Source: Candidatus Omnitrophota bacterium
GTDB lineage: Bacteria > Omnitrophota > Gorgyraeia > Zapsychrales > Fredricksoniimonadaceae
Direction of reading: 5' to 3'
Assembly (NCBI GenBank): GCA_903861305.1
Contig: CAIOTT010000036.1
Span: 1-43,247 of the forward strand
DNA: 43,247 bases
In this document: positions 8,601 through 16,964 of the stretch, piece by piece
How positions within the stretch are numbered: position 1 is the first letter of the stretch
How the letters are laid out: each line of letters opens with the position of its first letter
Made by a program: the position numbers and the translations under genes
The notes under the pieces: model-generated
What the model was told of the DNA's origin: nothing
Database searches by the model: none
Seen by the model: only the letters and a program-made list of their open reading frames with translations

Positions 8601-9443
8601 CTGTGGGCTGTCGCGTATCCAGAACAGTCATTGTCTGATGGTGAGCCCAGCGCAGAAGAGCTCGTCAAGATCAAGGAGATAGCCCAGTCGTTCTTTGCCC
8701 CTCATGAAGTTGAGGTCGCTAAAGACCGGATAAAGGTCGTCTTTCCAGTATCAATACCAGATGTAAAGGAAGGGCTTGATCTGGCGATGAGCAGCGGTGA
8801 TGCGATCAACTTGATGAGTGCGGCGCTGACGATGTATGCCGGCGTTACATCCTTCCAAGCGAAGAACTACAATATGGGTGCGATATTGATCACTTCTTCG
8901 TTGGCGGTCCTTTTGGGTGTCTTTTTGAACACGAAAAGCAAATCAAACCGCAGGTACATAAAGGAGAATCGAGTTATTACTGAGGATGTCCGAGGGACAA
9001 CTATTACTTTACCCCGACCCAAAGTGCCGCCAATAACTGACAGTGAGTGGACCACAATAGAAGCTGATCTTGTGAAAGCCTTGAAGTTGACAGAAGTTCA
9101 TTCAATAATTTATGGTGAGAATGAAACAAGTGTTGTGACGAGAGAACTGTCTAAAGCTGACGCAGAGAAGAAAATCGAGGATATGGCCAGCACGACAGGT
9201 GAGAAAAGGTCACCCCAGGACCTTGGTGGTATCGACCTGAATGCCAGGAACATGGGGCTGGAGGTTGCCAGGGACGGGAAGGGCGTTGACATGAAATTCG
9301 ACCCGGCCATGGTCGCGGAATTCCAGAAAGGTGATTTTACGGGCGTTGAGGGGATCATCCTCAGGATCGTCCCGCTTCAAAGTCCTTTCCAGGCCCTGGG
9401 CATGGAGGCAAGCCCAGCGGGCGATGAGTTGGCAAAAGGCTAG
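5601..9443 (+). CDS. Large secreted repeat protein of an Omnitrophota-type family; single frame interrupted by in-frame TAG at 6315-6317 and 7437-7439 (possible pseudogene or stop readthrough)
   Basis: SD AAGGAG at 5589-5594, ATG 5601, signal peptide MKKLISLIVLFSFVLSSIVPPRAYAQALNLPAPGTMV. ORFs 5577..6317, 6384..7439 and 7440..9443 are all in the same frame; sequence between the first two translates as VIREVVIPEIEKEVNQGQNFAPLRQMF with no frameshift. C-term GGIDLNARNMGLEVARDGKGVDMKFDPAMVAEFQKGDFTGVEGIILRIVPLQSPF. Confidence 0.7.
6264..6299 (+). repeat. GC-rich palindromic element inserted in frame in the 5601 gene (encodes PSPSWGGNGRGE)
   Basis: CCCTCCCC-ctcgt-GGGGAGGG perfect 8-bp stem at 6264-6284 followed by aatgggaggggggag; composition differs sharply from flanking coding DNA. 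Confidence 0.6.
6885..8376 (+). repeat. Four tandem protein repeats of about 120-128 aa (units 6885-7250, 7251-7634, 7635-8018, 8019-~8376)
   Basis: Each unit opens with LDTGD/LDIGD/LDTRN and contains a (Q/W)(Q or TAG)(M/L)(V/I)(K/E)RS ... EYRIYRNA(Q)GKEFVL core; units 2 and 3 are both 384 nt and very similar at nucleotide level. Confidence 0.85.
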
Positions 9444-9476
9444 GATCAGCAGAACTTAAGATCGCTTGAATATAGG

Positions 9477-9520
9477 AACCTCCGTTTGGCCTTGATCGGC
9501 CGAGCGGAGGTTTTGTATTT
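9477..9520 (+). terminator. Rho-independent terminator candidate after the 5601 gene
   Basis: AACCTCCG (9477-9484) pairs with CGGAGGTT (9505-9512), inner GGCC/GGCC pairing, T-rich tail ttttgtattt. Confidence 0.75.
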
Positions 9521-9598
9521 GTTCATCAAGAAAAAATATTTTCTATATACAAAGGGTTGTCATATAGGGTAAAATCGGTAACTCGAAAGCGATATCTA

Positions 9599-10948
9599 AT
9601 GCCAACTGTTATAATTCAAAAAGGCCGCGATATACCGCTCAAAGGGCGTGCCAGCGCTGAACTTAAGGCGTTGCCGTTGCCTTCAGAGTGTATTTTCCCC
9701 TTCCTTGACTTCGCTCCCAGACAATTCCGCCTGCTCATCAAGGAAGGCGACAAGGTCCTTGTCGGTTCGCCTATCGCGGAAGACCGTGAACATCCGGGAC
9801 TGGTCCTGGTATCTCCGGTCAGCGGAGCGGTCAAGCATGTCAACCGCGGCGACAAACGGGCCTTATTGTCCATTACGTTGTCGACGGACGGTCAGCAAAC
9901 GCCCGTCCAGCACCAGAAATTTTCTCCGGAGTCGTTGATCGCCCTCTCCCGCGAAGCGGTCATGGAACAGCTTCTCAAGGGCGGTGTCTGGCCTTTCCTG
10001 CGCCAGCGCCCGTTTTCCAGGACAGCAAATCCTTTGAACACCCCCAAGTCCATTTTTGTCAGGGCCATGAATACGGACCCTCTGGCGCCTGATCTTGATG
10101 TTATCCTCAACGGGGTTGAGCGTGAATTCCAGGCCGGGCTTGATGTCCTCAAGCGCCTTACCCCGGGGAATGTCTATCTGTGTTTTGACGCCAAGGCAAA
10201 AGCCAGGGCCCTGACCGGGGCTTCCCATGTTGAGTCTGTAGCTTTTTCAGGCCCTCATCCCGCCGGCAATGTGGGGACGCATATCCATCATTGCGATCCT
10301 GTTGGCAAGGGTGATGTGGTGTGGTTCATGGAAGCCCAGGATGTGGTGCGCGCGGGTCGGCTTTTTCTTGACGGTGTGTTTTATCCCTCCAGGATCATCG
10401 CCGTTACTGGTGAAGGCGCTTCACTCCGTTCGCATGTCAAAACGGTCCTGGGGGCCTCGGTGGCGTATGTTCTTGGTGACAAAAAGGATGATGCCTTGCG
10501 CTATATTTCAGGCAGCGTCCTTAGCGGCAGCGATGTGGGTTATGACGGCGGTGTCGGCCTTTTCGATGCGCAGGTGACGGTCATACCGGCCGGCGGCGCG
10601 CGAAAGTTCTTCGGTTGGCTCATGCCCATGTTCAAGGATTACAGCTTTTCACGGACCGTCGCGTCGGCCCTGGCGCCGCAGCGGGACGTGTCTTTGGATA
10701 CGGAGGTCCATGGCGGTTTGCGTGCCGTGGTCGTCAATGACCTCTATGATGAACTTAACGCCATTGATGTGATGACATATTTTTTGATCAAGGCGATCTA
10801 TGGCCACCAGATCGAGGAAATGATCCGCCTTGGCATCCTTGAATGCGCGCCTGAAGATTTCGCGCTGGCGACGTTCGCGTGCCCGTCCAAGGTCGACGTG
10901 GGCGCGGTCATCCAGCGCGGGCTCGACATGATAGAGAAGGAAGGCTGA
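9599..10948 (+). CDS. nqrA: Na+-translocating NADH:quinone reductase subunit A
   Basis: KGRDIPLKGR, PFLDFAPRQFRLLIKEGDKVLVGSPIAEDREHPGLVLVSPVSG; operon position; ATG at 9599 inside ORF 9557..10948. Confidence 0.88.
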   Translation: MPTVIIQKGRDIPLKGRASAELKALPLPSECIFPFLDFAPRQFRLLIKEGDKVLVGSPIAEDREHPGLVLVSPVSGAVKHVNRGDKRALLSITLSTDGQQTPVQHQKFSPESLIALSREAVMEQLLKGGVWPFLRQRPFSRTANPLNTPKSIFVRAMNTDPLAPDLDVILNGVEREFQAGLDVLKRLTPGNVYLCFDAKAKARALTGASHVESVAFSGPHPAGNVGTHIHHCDPVGKGDVVWFMEAQDVVRAGRLFLDGVFYPSRIIAVTGEGASLRSHVKTVLGASVAYVLGDKKDDALRYISGSVLSGSDVGYDGGVGLFDAQVTVIPAGGARKFFGWLMPMFKDYSFSRTVASALAPQRDVSLDTEVHGGLRAVVVNDLYDELNAIDVMTYFLIKAIYGHQIEEMIRLGILECAPEDFALATFACPSKVDVGAVIQRGLDMIEKEG

Positions 10949-10954
10949 ACGCTC

Positions 10955-12124
10955 ATGGGAAACGATCTGATCCGTAAAGCCATGGATGATCTTGGAAAGA
11001 ATTTTTCCAAGGGGAAACCTCTGGAAAAATTGCATCCGCTTTACGAAGCCATTGACGGATTTCTTTTTACATCCGGGGCGATCGCCAGGAAAGCGCCGTT
11101 CGTCAGGGATGCCTGGGACCTCAAGCGCGTTATGGTCATCGTTGTTCTCGCCCTTATCCCTTCCACGCTGTTTGGGATCTTCAACGCGGGCTATCAGGCG
11201 CAGAACGCTTTGGGCCTTGCGCATGCATGGCCGGATGCGGTTCTCAGAGGGTTGCAGATCGTCCTGCCTGTTATTTTTGTCAGCTACGCCGTGGGCGGGT
11301 TCTGGGAGGTCCTTTTTGCCTGTGTCCGCAAGCATGAGATCAATGAAGGTTTTTTTGTCACGGGACTCCTGTTCGCGTTGACTTTGCCGCCGCATATCCC
11401 GTTATGGCAGGTTGCGGCGGGCGTATCCTTTGGCGTGGTCGTTGGCAAGGAAATATTCGGCGGGACGGGGATGAACATTGTCAATCCGGCGCTCGCGGGC
11501 CGGGCGTTCCTGTTCTTCGCGTACCCCGCCCAGATGTCCGGGGAAGCGGTTTGGTACGGGGTTGATGGCGTGACACGGGCGACACCCCTGGCGACCATGG
11601 CGTCGGTGCCGGCGGGTACTACCGGCGTTGCGGCCTTGCACCAGGCCGGCTATACCTGGTCCCAGCTTTTTTACGGTTTTATTCCCGGCTCCATCGGCGA
11701 GACCTCCAAGCTGGCCTGTTTGATCGGCCTGGCTTTCCTTCTTATTACGGGCGTTGCGAGTTGGCGGATCATTGCGGGATGCGTGGCGGGGCTCGTGAGT
11801 GTTGCGAGCCTGATAGGCTTCCTTCATGTCAAGACAGTCCATCCGGTGCTTCCGTTCGAATGGCACCTTGTCCTGGGCGGGTTTGCATTCGGCGCCATTT
11901 TTATGGCCACGGACCCTGTGTCCGCGTCGGCCACAAGGCTGGGCCGGTGGATCTATGGCTTCTTGATCGGTGCGCTGGTTGTTTTTATCAGGACGTTCAA
12001 TCCCGCGTATCCGGAAGCCGTGATGCTGTCGATTCTTCTGATGAATATTTTTGCGCCCATGATCGACCATTATGTGGTTGAAGGCCATATTAACAGGAGA
12101 ACGCCGCGTGCCCAAGCGAAGTGA
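10955..12124 (+). CDS. nqrB: Na+-NQR subunit B
   Basis: KGKPLEKLHPLYEAIDGFLFTSG, KEIFGGTGMNIVNPALAGRAFLFFAYPAQMSGEAVW, MATDPVSASAT, NIFAPMIDHYVV. Confidence 0.93.
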   Translation: MGNDLIRKAMDDLGKNFSKGKPLEKLHPLYEAIDGFLFTSGAIARKAPFVRDAWDLKRVMVIVVLALIPSTLFGIFNAGYQAQNALGLAHAWPDAVLRGLQIVLPVIFVSYAVGGFWEVLFACVRKHEINEGFFVTGLLFALTLPPHIPLWQVAAGVSFGVVVGKEIFGGTGMNIVNPALAGRAFLFFAYPAQMSGEAVWYGVDGVTRATPLATMASVPAGTTGVAALHQAGYTWSQLFYGFIPGSIGETSKLACLIGLAFLLITGVASWRIIAGCVAGLVSVASLIGFLHVKTVHPVLPFEWHLVLGGFAFGAIFMATDPVSASATRLGRWIYGFLIGALVVFIRTFNPAYPEAVMLSILLMNIFAPMIDHYVVEGHINRRTPRAQAK

Positions 12125-12824
12125 ATTCTATCCTGTCGGTTTTGCTTTTGTCATCTGCGCTGTGGCCAGCCTTTTGCTGGCGTCCGTGTCGCAGGGGCTC
12201 AAGCCCATGCAGGAACTTAACATGGGCCTGGACCTGAAAAAGAACATCCTCCGGTCGGTCAAGCTTACCCCGCCGGTTCCACCACATGCCAGTCCCAGGG
12301 AAGTGACGCAGATCTATACGGACGCGATCCAACTGGCTGTCATTGACGATCAGGGCAATATTGTTCCCGGCAAGAAACCCGATGATATCAAGGGACGGCA
12401 AGGCCTTTATCCTTTGTTCATTTATCAGAAGGGCGGTATCGTTCAGGGGTATTGTTTCCCGATCGAAGGCAAAGGGCTGTGGTCCATGCTTTACGGTTAT
12501 ATGTCGATCGAGCCTGACGGAAAAACGGTGCGCGGGATCACCTTTTACAAGGAAGGCGAAACCCCGGGGCTTGGTGGCGAGATCGAGGCTTTGTGGTTCC
12601 AGAAAAATTTCGAAGGCAAGAAAATATGGGATGATGTCCGTCAACAGACGGTCCCGCTGGCCGTGGCCAAGGGCAAGGTCCAGGACCGGATGCCCAAGGA
12701 AAAGTGGCCTTATTATGTCGATGGTATCAGCGGCGCCACATTGACGGGCAAGGGTGTGAGCGCGCTGTTGGAGAGCTGGATCAGGACTTACGAGCCGTTC
12801 TTCATGAAACTCCACAGGAATTAG
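12108..12824 (+). CDS. nqrC: Na+-NQR subunit C (FMN-binding)
   Basis: GTG at 12108 preceded by AGGAG, overlapping nqrB end; GETPGLGGEIEALWFQKNF and canonical flavinylation motif DGISGATLTGKGV. Confidence 0.92.
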   Translation: MPKRSEFYPVGFAFVICAVASLLLASVSQGLKPMQELNMGLDLKKNILRSVKLTPPVPPHASPREVTQIYTDAIQLAVIDDQGNIVPGKKPDDIKGRQGLYPLFIYQKGGIVQGYCFPIEGKGLWSMLYGYMSIEPDGKTVRGITFYKEGETPGLGGEIEALWFQKNFEGKKIWDDVRQQTVPLAVAKGKVQDRMPKEKWPYYVDGISGATLTGKGVSALLESWIRTYEPFFMKLHRN

Positions 12825-12836
12825 AGGAAGGTCCTT

Positions 12837-13469
12837 ATGGCCATATTCGGAAAAAAAGAACAACAGATCGTGATGGACGGGATATGGAACAAGAATCCGA
12901 TCGCGTACCTTGTCATGGGCATCTGTTCTGCGCTGGCAGTCACGGTTAAGGTTGAGACCGCGCTGCTCATGGCCATCGGCACCTCGTTCGTGCTTTCTTT
13001 CGCCTGCATGGTGATCTCTTTCCTGCGCAATTACATTCCAAGCAATGTCCGTATCATCATCCAGCTGACGGTCATCGCGTCGCTGGTCATCATTGTCGAC
13101 CAGGTCATGAAAGCGTACGCGTATGAGATCAGCAAGCAGATGAGCGTTTTTGTCGGTTTGATCATCACCAATACCCTTGTCATGGGGCGGACGGAAGGGT
13201 ATGCCATGAACAATCCCCCCTGGCCGTCATTCCTCGACGGCCTTGGGAATGCCATCGGCTACAGCGGGATGATCCTGACCGTGGCCGCGATGCGGGAGAT
13301 CTTCGGCAGCGGGACATTCCTGGGCCATCAGGTCATCCCCCAGGCTTTTTACCAGGCCGGTTATATCAACAACAGCATGCTGCTGCTGGCGCCTGGGGCG
13401 TTCTTTTTGCTGGCAGCGATCGTTTGTCTCCAGCGTTCGATATCGGGTTACAAGGAAGAACAACAGTAA
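12837..13469 (+). CDS. nqrD: Na+-NQR subunit D
   Basis: GIWNKNPIAYLVMGICSALAVT, LIITNTLVMGRTEGYAMNNPPWPSFLDGLGNAIGY, MREIFGSGTFLG. Confidence 0.92.
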   Translation: MAIFGKKEQQIVMDGIWNKNPIAYLVMGICSALAVTVKVETALLMAIGTSFVLSFACMVISFLRNYIPSNVRIIIQLTVIASLVIIVDQVMKAYAYEISKQMSVFVGLIITNTLVMGRTEGYAMNNPPWPSFLDGLGNAIGYSGMILTVAAMREIFGSGTFLGHQVIPQAFYQAGYINNSMLLLAPGAFFLLAAIVCLQRSISGYKEEQQ

Positions 13470-13478
13470 GGCGGTATT

Positions 13479-14087
13479 ATGGGCCATTATCTGACATTAG
13501 CCATCAAGACCATCTTTATCGAGAATATCCTTCTGGCATATTTTCTGGGGATGTGTTCTTTTTTGGCCTGTTCGAAACAGATCAAGACCTCCACCGGTCT
13601 TGCTTTGGCCACGACCTTTATCGCCGGCGTGACCTGCCCTTTGAACTGGGTGCTGAGGGAATATGTCCTGAGGAAAGGATCGCTGGCGTGGGCGGGACTT
13701 CCCAACCTTGATCTTAATTACCTGAGTTTTATTGTTTTTATTGCCACCATTGCGGCGCTGACCCAGATCACGGAAATGGTCGTTGACCGTTACAGCCCCG
13801 CGCTGTACGCGGCTGTCGGCATTTTTCTGCCGCTCATCGCAGTTAATTGCGCGGTGCTGGGGGCGACGTTCTTCATGGACCAGCGGGATTATACGTTCAA
13901 GGAGTCGCTCGTGTACGGCGTGAGCGCCGGTGCCGGGTGGGGGTTGGCGATCATCACGCTTTCCGCTCTTCGCAAAAAACTCTGGTATTCCAATCCGCCG
14001 GATCCCTTGAAGGGATTGGGCATGGCCATGGTCACGACCGGTTTTATGGCCATGGCGTTCATGGCGTTCGCCGGCATTAGTTTCTAA
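13479..14087 (+). CDS. nqrE: Na+-NQR subunit E
   Basis: FIENILLAYFLGMCSFLACSKQIKTSTGLA, VTCPLNWVLREYVL, FLPLIAVNCAVLGATFFM. Confidence 0.93.
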   Translation: MGHYLTLAIKTIFIENILLAYFLGMCSFLACSKQIKTSTGLALATTFIAGVTCPLNWVLREYVLRKGSLAWAGLPNLDLNYLSFIVFIATIAALTQITEMVVDRYSPALYAAVGIFLPLIAVNCAVLGATFFMDQRDYTFKESLVYGVSAGAGWGLAIITLSALRKKLWYSNPPDPLKGLGMAMVTTGFMAMAFMAFAGISF

Positions 14088-14105
14088 ATAATAAGGATCT
14101 GCTTG

Positions 14106-15335
14106 ATGTCATTTGTAAGTTTTGTCCTGTTGAGCGCCTTGTTCTTTTCCATCATCATCATTGTGCTGGTGCTTTTGCTGATCTTTATCGAAAGCCTTGT
14201 GGTGAAGAAAGGCGATTGCCATTTGAAGATCAATGACCAGTGCATGCCCTTTGTCGTCCAGTCCGGGAAAAGCCTTTTGACCGTCCTTTCCGAGAACAAG
14301 ATATTTCTCCCATCAGCGTGCGGCGGCAGGGGCGAGTGCGGCGTGTGCACCTGCCGGGTCACCAAAGGCGGCGGCGAAATACTTCCGACGGAAACAGCCC
14401 AGATTCCGTGGCGCCTGCAGAAAGAGCATTACCGCCTGGCGTGCCAGGTCAAGGTCCGCGAAGACCTTGATATCCTTATCCCGGCCGAGGCGTTCAACGT
14501 CAAGAAGTTCGAATGCGAGGTCATTTCCAACCTCAATGTTGCGACCTTCATCAAGGAACTTGTCCTGCGTTTGCCCCCGAGCGAACCGTTCGATTTCAAG
14601 GCGGGCGGTTATATCCAGATCGATATCCCGGCGTACACGATGAGTTTTCGTGACATTGATGTTGCTCCCGAATACCGTCCCGACTGGGACAAATTCAAGT
14701 TATGGGACCTGAAGGCGCAGAACACAGAGCTTATTTTCCGCGCCTATTCCATGGCCAATTATCCGGGTGAGAAGGGGCTGGTGAAGCTCAATGTCCGCAT
14801 TGCCACCCCGCCCCCGAAGGACATGTCCCTGCCCCCGGGCATCGCGTCATCCTACATTTATCGTCTGAAGCCGGGTGACAAGGTGATGGTCAGCGGGCCA
14901 TACGGGGAATTTTTTATCAAGGATACGCAGAAAGAAATGATCTATATTGGTGGAGGGGCCGGCATGGCGCCTTTACGCAGCCATCTTTTCGAGCTTTTCA
15001 AGAGCCGCCGGACGACGCGCAAGGTCAGTTTCTGGTATGGCGCGCGCTCCCGCCGCGAGATATTTTACGAGGAAGATTTCAGCGCGCTTGAGAAAGAGTT
15101 CCCGAATTTCCAGCATCGTGTGGCGCTTTCGGCGCCGTTGCCGGAGGATAAGTGGCAGGGTGATGTCGGGTTCATCCACCAGGTCCTTTATGAAAAGTAT
15201 TTAAAGAACCATCCTGATCCTGAGGGTTGCGAATATTATTTGTGCGGTCCGGGGCCCATGATCGATGCGGTCAACAAGATGCTGGATTCTTTAGGTGTCC
15301 CGCCGGAGATGATCGCTTACGATAATTTCGGTTGA
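14106..15335 (+). CDS. nqrF: Na+-NQR subunit F (2Fe-2S/FAD NADH dehydrogenase subunit)
   Basis: [2Fe-2S] ligands ACGGRGECGVCTC...LACQ, FAD motif RAYSMANYP, NADH motif GGGAGMAPLRSH, C-terminal YLCGPGPMIDAV. Confidence 0.95.
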   Translation: MSFVSFVLLSALFFSIIIIVLVLLLIFIESLVVKKGDCHLKINDQCMPFVVQSGKSLLTVLSENKIFLPSACGGRGECGVCTCRVTKGGGEILPTETAQIPWRLQKEHYRLACQVKVREDLDILIPAEAFNVKKFECEVISNLNVATFIKELVLRLPPSEPFDFKAGGYIQIDIPAYTMSFRDIDVAPEYRPDWDKFKLWDLKAQNTELIFRAYSMANYPGEKGLVKLNVRIATPPPKDMSLPPGIASSYIYRLKPGDKVMVSGPYGEFFIKDTQKEMIYIGGGAGMAPLRSHLFELFKSRRTTRKVSFWYGARSRREIFYEEDFSALEKEFPNFQHRVALSAPLPEDKWQGDVGFIHQVLYEKYLKNHPDPEGCEYYLCGPGPMIDAVNKMLDSLGVPPEMIAYDNFG

Positions 15336-15403
15336 TCCCGGACTTTTTTACGCATTTTCTTGCGCGCAATATTTTCGATGCTATTCTAGGGAGGCGTGAA
15401 AGA

Positions 15404-15586
15404 TCAGGGTCGATCTTCGGCAGGTTTGGATTTATTCTCACAAGGGTTTTCTTCGTCATCACAGGTGCAGTCTTTGCTGGGTTCAAGGCTGCACTGTTTT
15501 TTGAGTGGTTTCTTGGCGACGATGAGGCCCAGGCCCAGTCCGGCGGCGCACAGAAGAAGGATGATGAGGGTGGCAAGGTAATACAT
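15404..15586 (-). CDS. nqrM: Probable NqrM-like (DUF539) Na+-NQR maturation factor
   Basis: Minus-strand ORF MYYLATLIILLLCAAGLGLGLIVAKKPLKKQCSLEPSKDCTCDDEENPCENK: one TM helix followed by KKPLKKxC and a short Cys-rich tail, resembling NqrM; located between nqrF and nuoA. Confidence 0.6.
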   Translation of the reverse strand: MYYLATLIILLLCAAGLGLGLIVAKKPLKKQCSLEPSKDCTCDDEENPCENKSKPAEDRP

Positions 15587-15636
15587 GGTTGTTATTATAA
15601 GGATTAACACAACCAGCGCAACAGGCAAATTTTATA

Positions 15637-16002
15637 ATGCAGACATTGCTTCCTGATTATATCCCGATCTTTTTCTTTTTCCTGCTGGGCGTTGCTTTTG
15701 TCGGCGCGGCGTTCGTCGTTTCCTGGCTTTTGCGGCCCAAGGCCCCATCGATCGAGAAATGCGCTCCTTATGAGTGCGGCGAGATCGTCAGGGGAACCTC
15801 ACGGATCCAGTTCAATATCCGCTTTTATCTTGTCGCCCTTATTTTCGTAATTTTTGATGTGGAGATACTCTTTACGGTCCCATGGGCCGTTGTGTTCCAG
15901 AAGATGGGCATGCAGGCGTATCTGGAGATGGTCGCTTTCATTGTTGTCCTGGCGCTGGGCCTTGTGTATGCCTGGAAGAAAGGGGCCCTGGAATGGCAGT
16001 GA
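15637..16002 (+). CDS. nuoA: NADH-quinone oxidoreductase subunit A
   Basis: [45 protein letters not shown]. Confidence 0.94.
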   Translation: MQTLLPDYIPIFFFFLLGVAFVGAAFVVSWLLRPKAPSIEKCAPYECGEIVRGTSRIQFNIRFYLVALIFVIFDVEILFTVPWAVVFQKMGMQAYLEMVAFIVVLALGLVYAWKKGALEWQ

Positions 16003-16508
16003 ACGAAAGCCTCCCGTTCGCTTCTTATATTGAAAAGATGCCCGGCGGCCAGGTCATCCTTGCCACGAGTGAAGATCTTTTTAACTGGGCGAAAGCCGCA
16101 TCCTTGTGGCCTCTCACCTTCGGGCTAGCCTGCTGCGCGATCGAGATGATGGCGGCGGGTTCATCCGATTATGACATCGACCGTTTCGGGTCAGGTGTTT
16201 TTCGCGCCAGTCCCCGCCAGTGTGACGTGATGATCATTTCAGGGACGATCTGCATCAAGATGGGGGAGAGCCTGAAAAAACTTTACGCCCAGATGCCTGA
16301 GCCCAAATACGTCATTGCCATGGGAAATTGTTCGATCAGCGGCGGCATTTTTTATCATGACAGTTATTCCGTGGTCAAGGGTGCTGACGCGCTCGGTATC
16401 CCGATCGATGTTTATGTCACCGGTTGCCCGCCGCGTCCCGAGAACCTGCTGCACGGACTGATCAAGCTCCAGGAAAAGATCACGGCCAGGAAAGCAGAGG
16501 CGGTTTGA
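15993..16508 (+). CDS. nuoB: NADH-quinone oxidoreductase subunit B
   Basis: [40 protein letters not shown] (N2 cluster ligands); ATG at 15993 overlapping nuoA. Confidence 0.94.
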   Translation: MAVNESLPFASYIEKMPGGQVILATSEDLFNWAKAASLWPLTFGLACCAIEMMAAGSSDYDIDRFGSGVFRASPRQCDVMIISGTICIKMGESLKKLYAQMPEPKYVIAMGNCSISGGIFYHDSYSVVKGADALGIPIDVYVTGCPPRPENLLHGLIKLQEKITARKAEAV

Positions 16509-16957
16509 TGGATATCGCCGCGCTTGTTCAGGAACTTCAGAAAAAAGCACCTGCTGCGGGTGTGGAGCTGACGCCCACCGGCGTTGTCATCCGAAGGGAC
16601 GATGTGCCCCTGGTGTTCGGTTTATTGAAGGGCGAGTTTTCTTTCGAGAGTTTACAGTGCCTTACGGCCGTGGACCGCAAGGGGACGATCGAGGTCGTTT
16701 ACCATGTTTACAGTTTCACGCACCGGTTGATGGCCGTGCTGAAGGTGGTCCTGGCGATGGACGACCTTAACGTGGCATCGGTCAACGGCCTGTGGAGTTC
16801 AGCCAACTGGTTTGAACGGGAGGTCTATGACCTTTTCGGCGTAAAGTTTACGGGGCATCCTGACCTGCGCAGGATACTGAACCCCGAAGGCTGGACGGAA
16901 CATCCCTTGCGCAAGGACTTTAAAGGGGCGGGCGTAGTGCTCAAGCCCGTGAAATGA
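16508..16957 (+). CDS. nuoC: NADH-quinone oxidoreductase subunit C (30 kDa)
   Basis: [52 protein letters not shown] at 16508 overlaps nuoB TGA. Confidence 0.93.
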   Translation: MDIAALVQELQKKAPAAGVELTPTGVVIRRDDVPLVFGLLKGEFSFESLQCLTAVDRKGTIEVVYHVYSFTHRLMAVLKVVLAMDDLNVASVNGLWSSANWFEREVYDLFGVKFTGHPDLRRILNPEGWTEHPLRKDFKGAGVVLKPVK

Positions 16958-16964
16958 AGACACT

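Noticed and set aside
5601-9443. Genome-wide reassignment of TAG to glutamine
   Set aside because: TAG is the apparent genuine stop of hemL (2823-2825), nqrC (12822-12824), nadC (27492-27494, overlapping the next start) and the GT2 gene (38648-38650). Only local readthrough/suppression or mutation remains plausible.
14140-14180. ATC-repeat-like tract (catcatcatcattgtg) in nqrF as a microsatellite
   Set aside because: Short and explained by Ile-rich codons of the N-terminal TM helix.
15332-15607. Plus-strand ORF between nqrF and nuoA
   Set aside because: No motif or SD; overlaps the minus-strand ORF with a better NqrM-like pattern.
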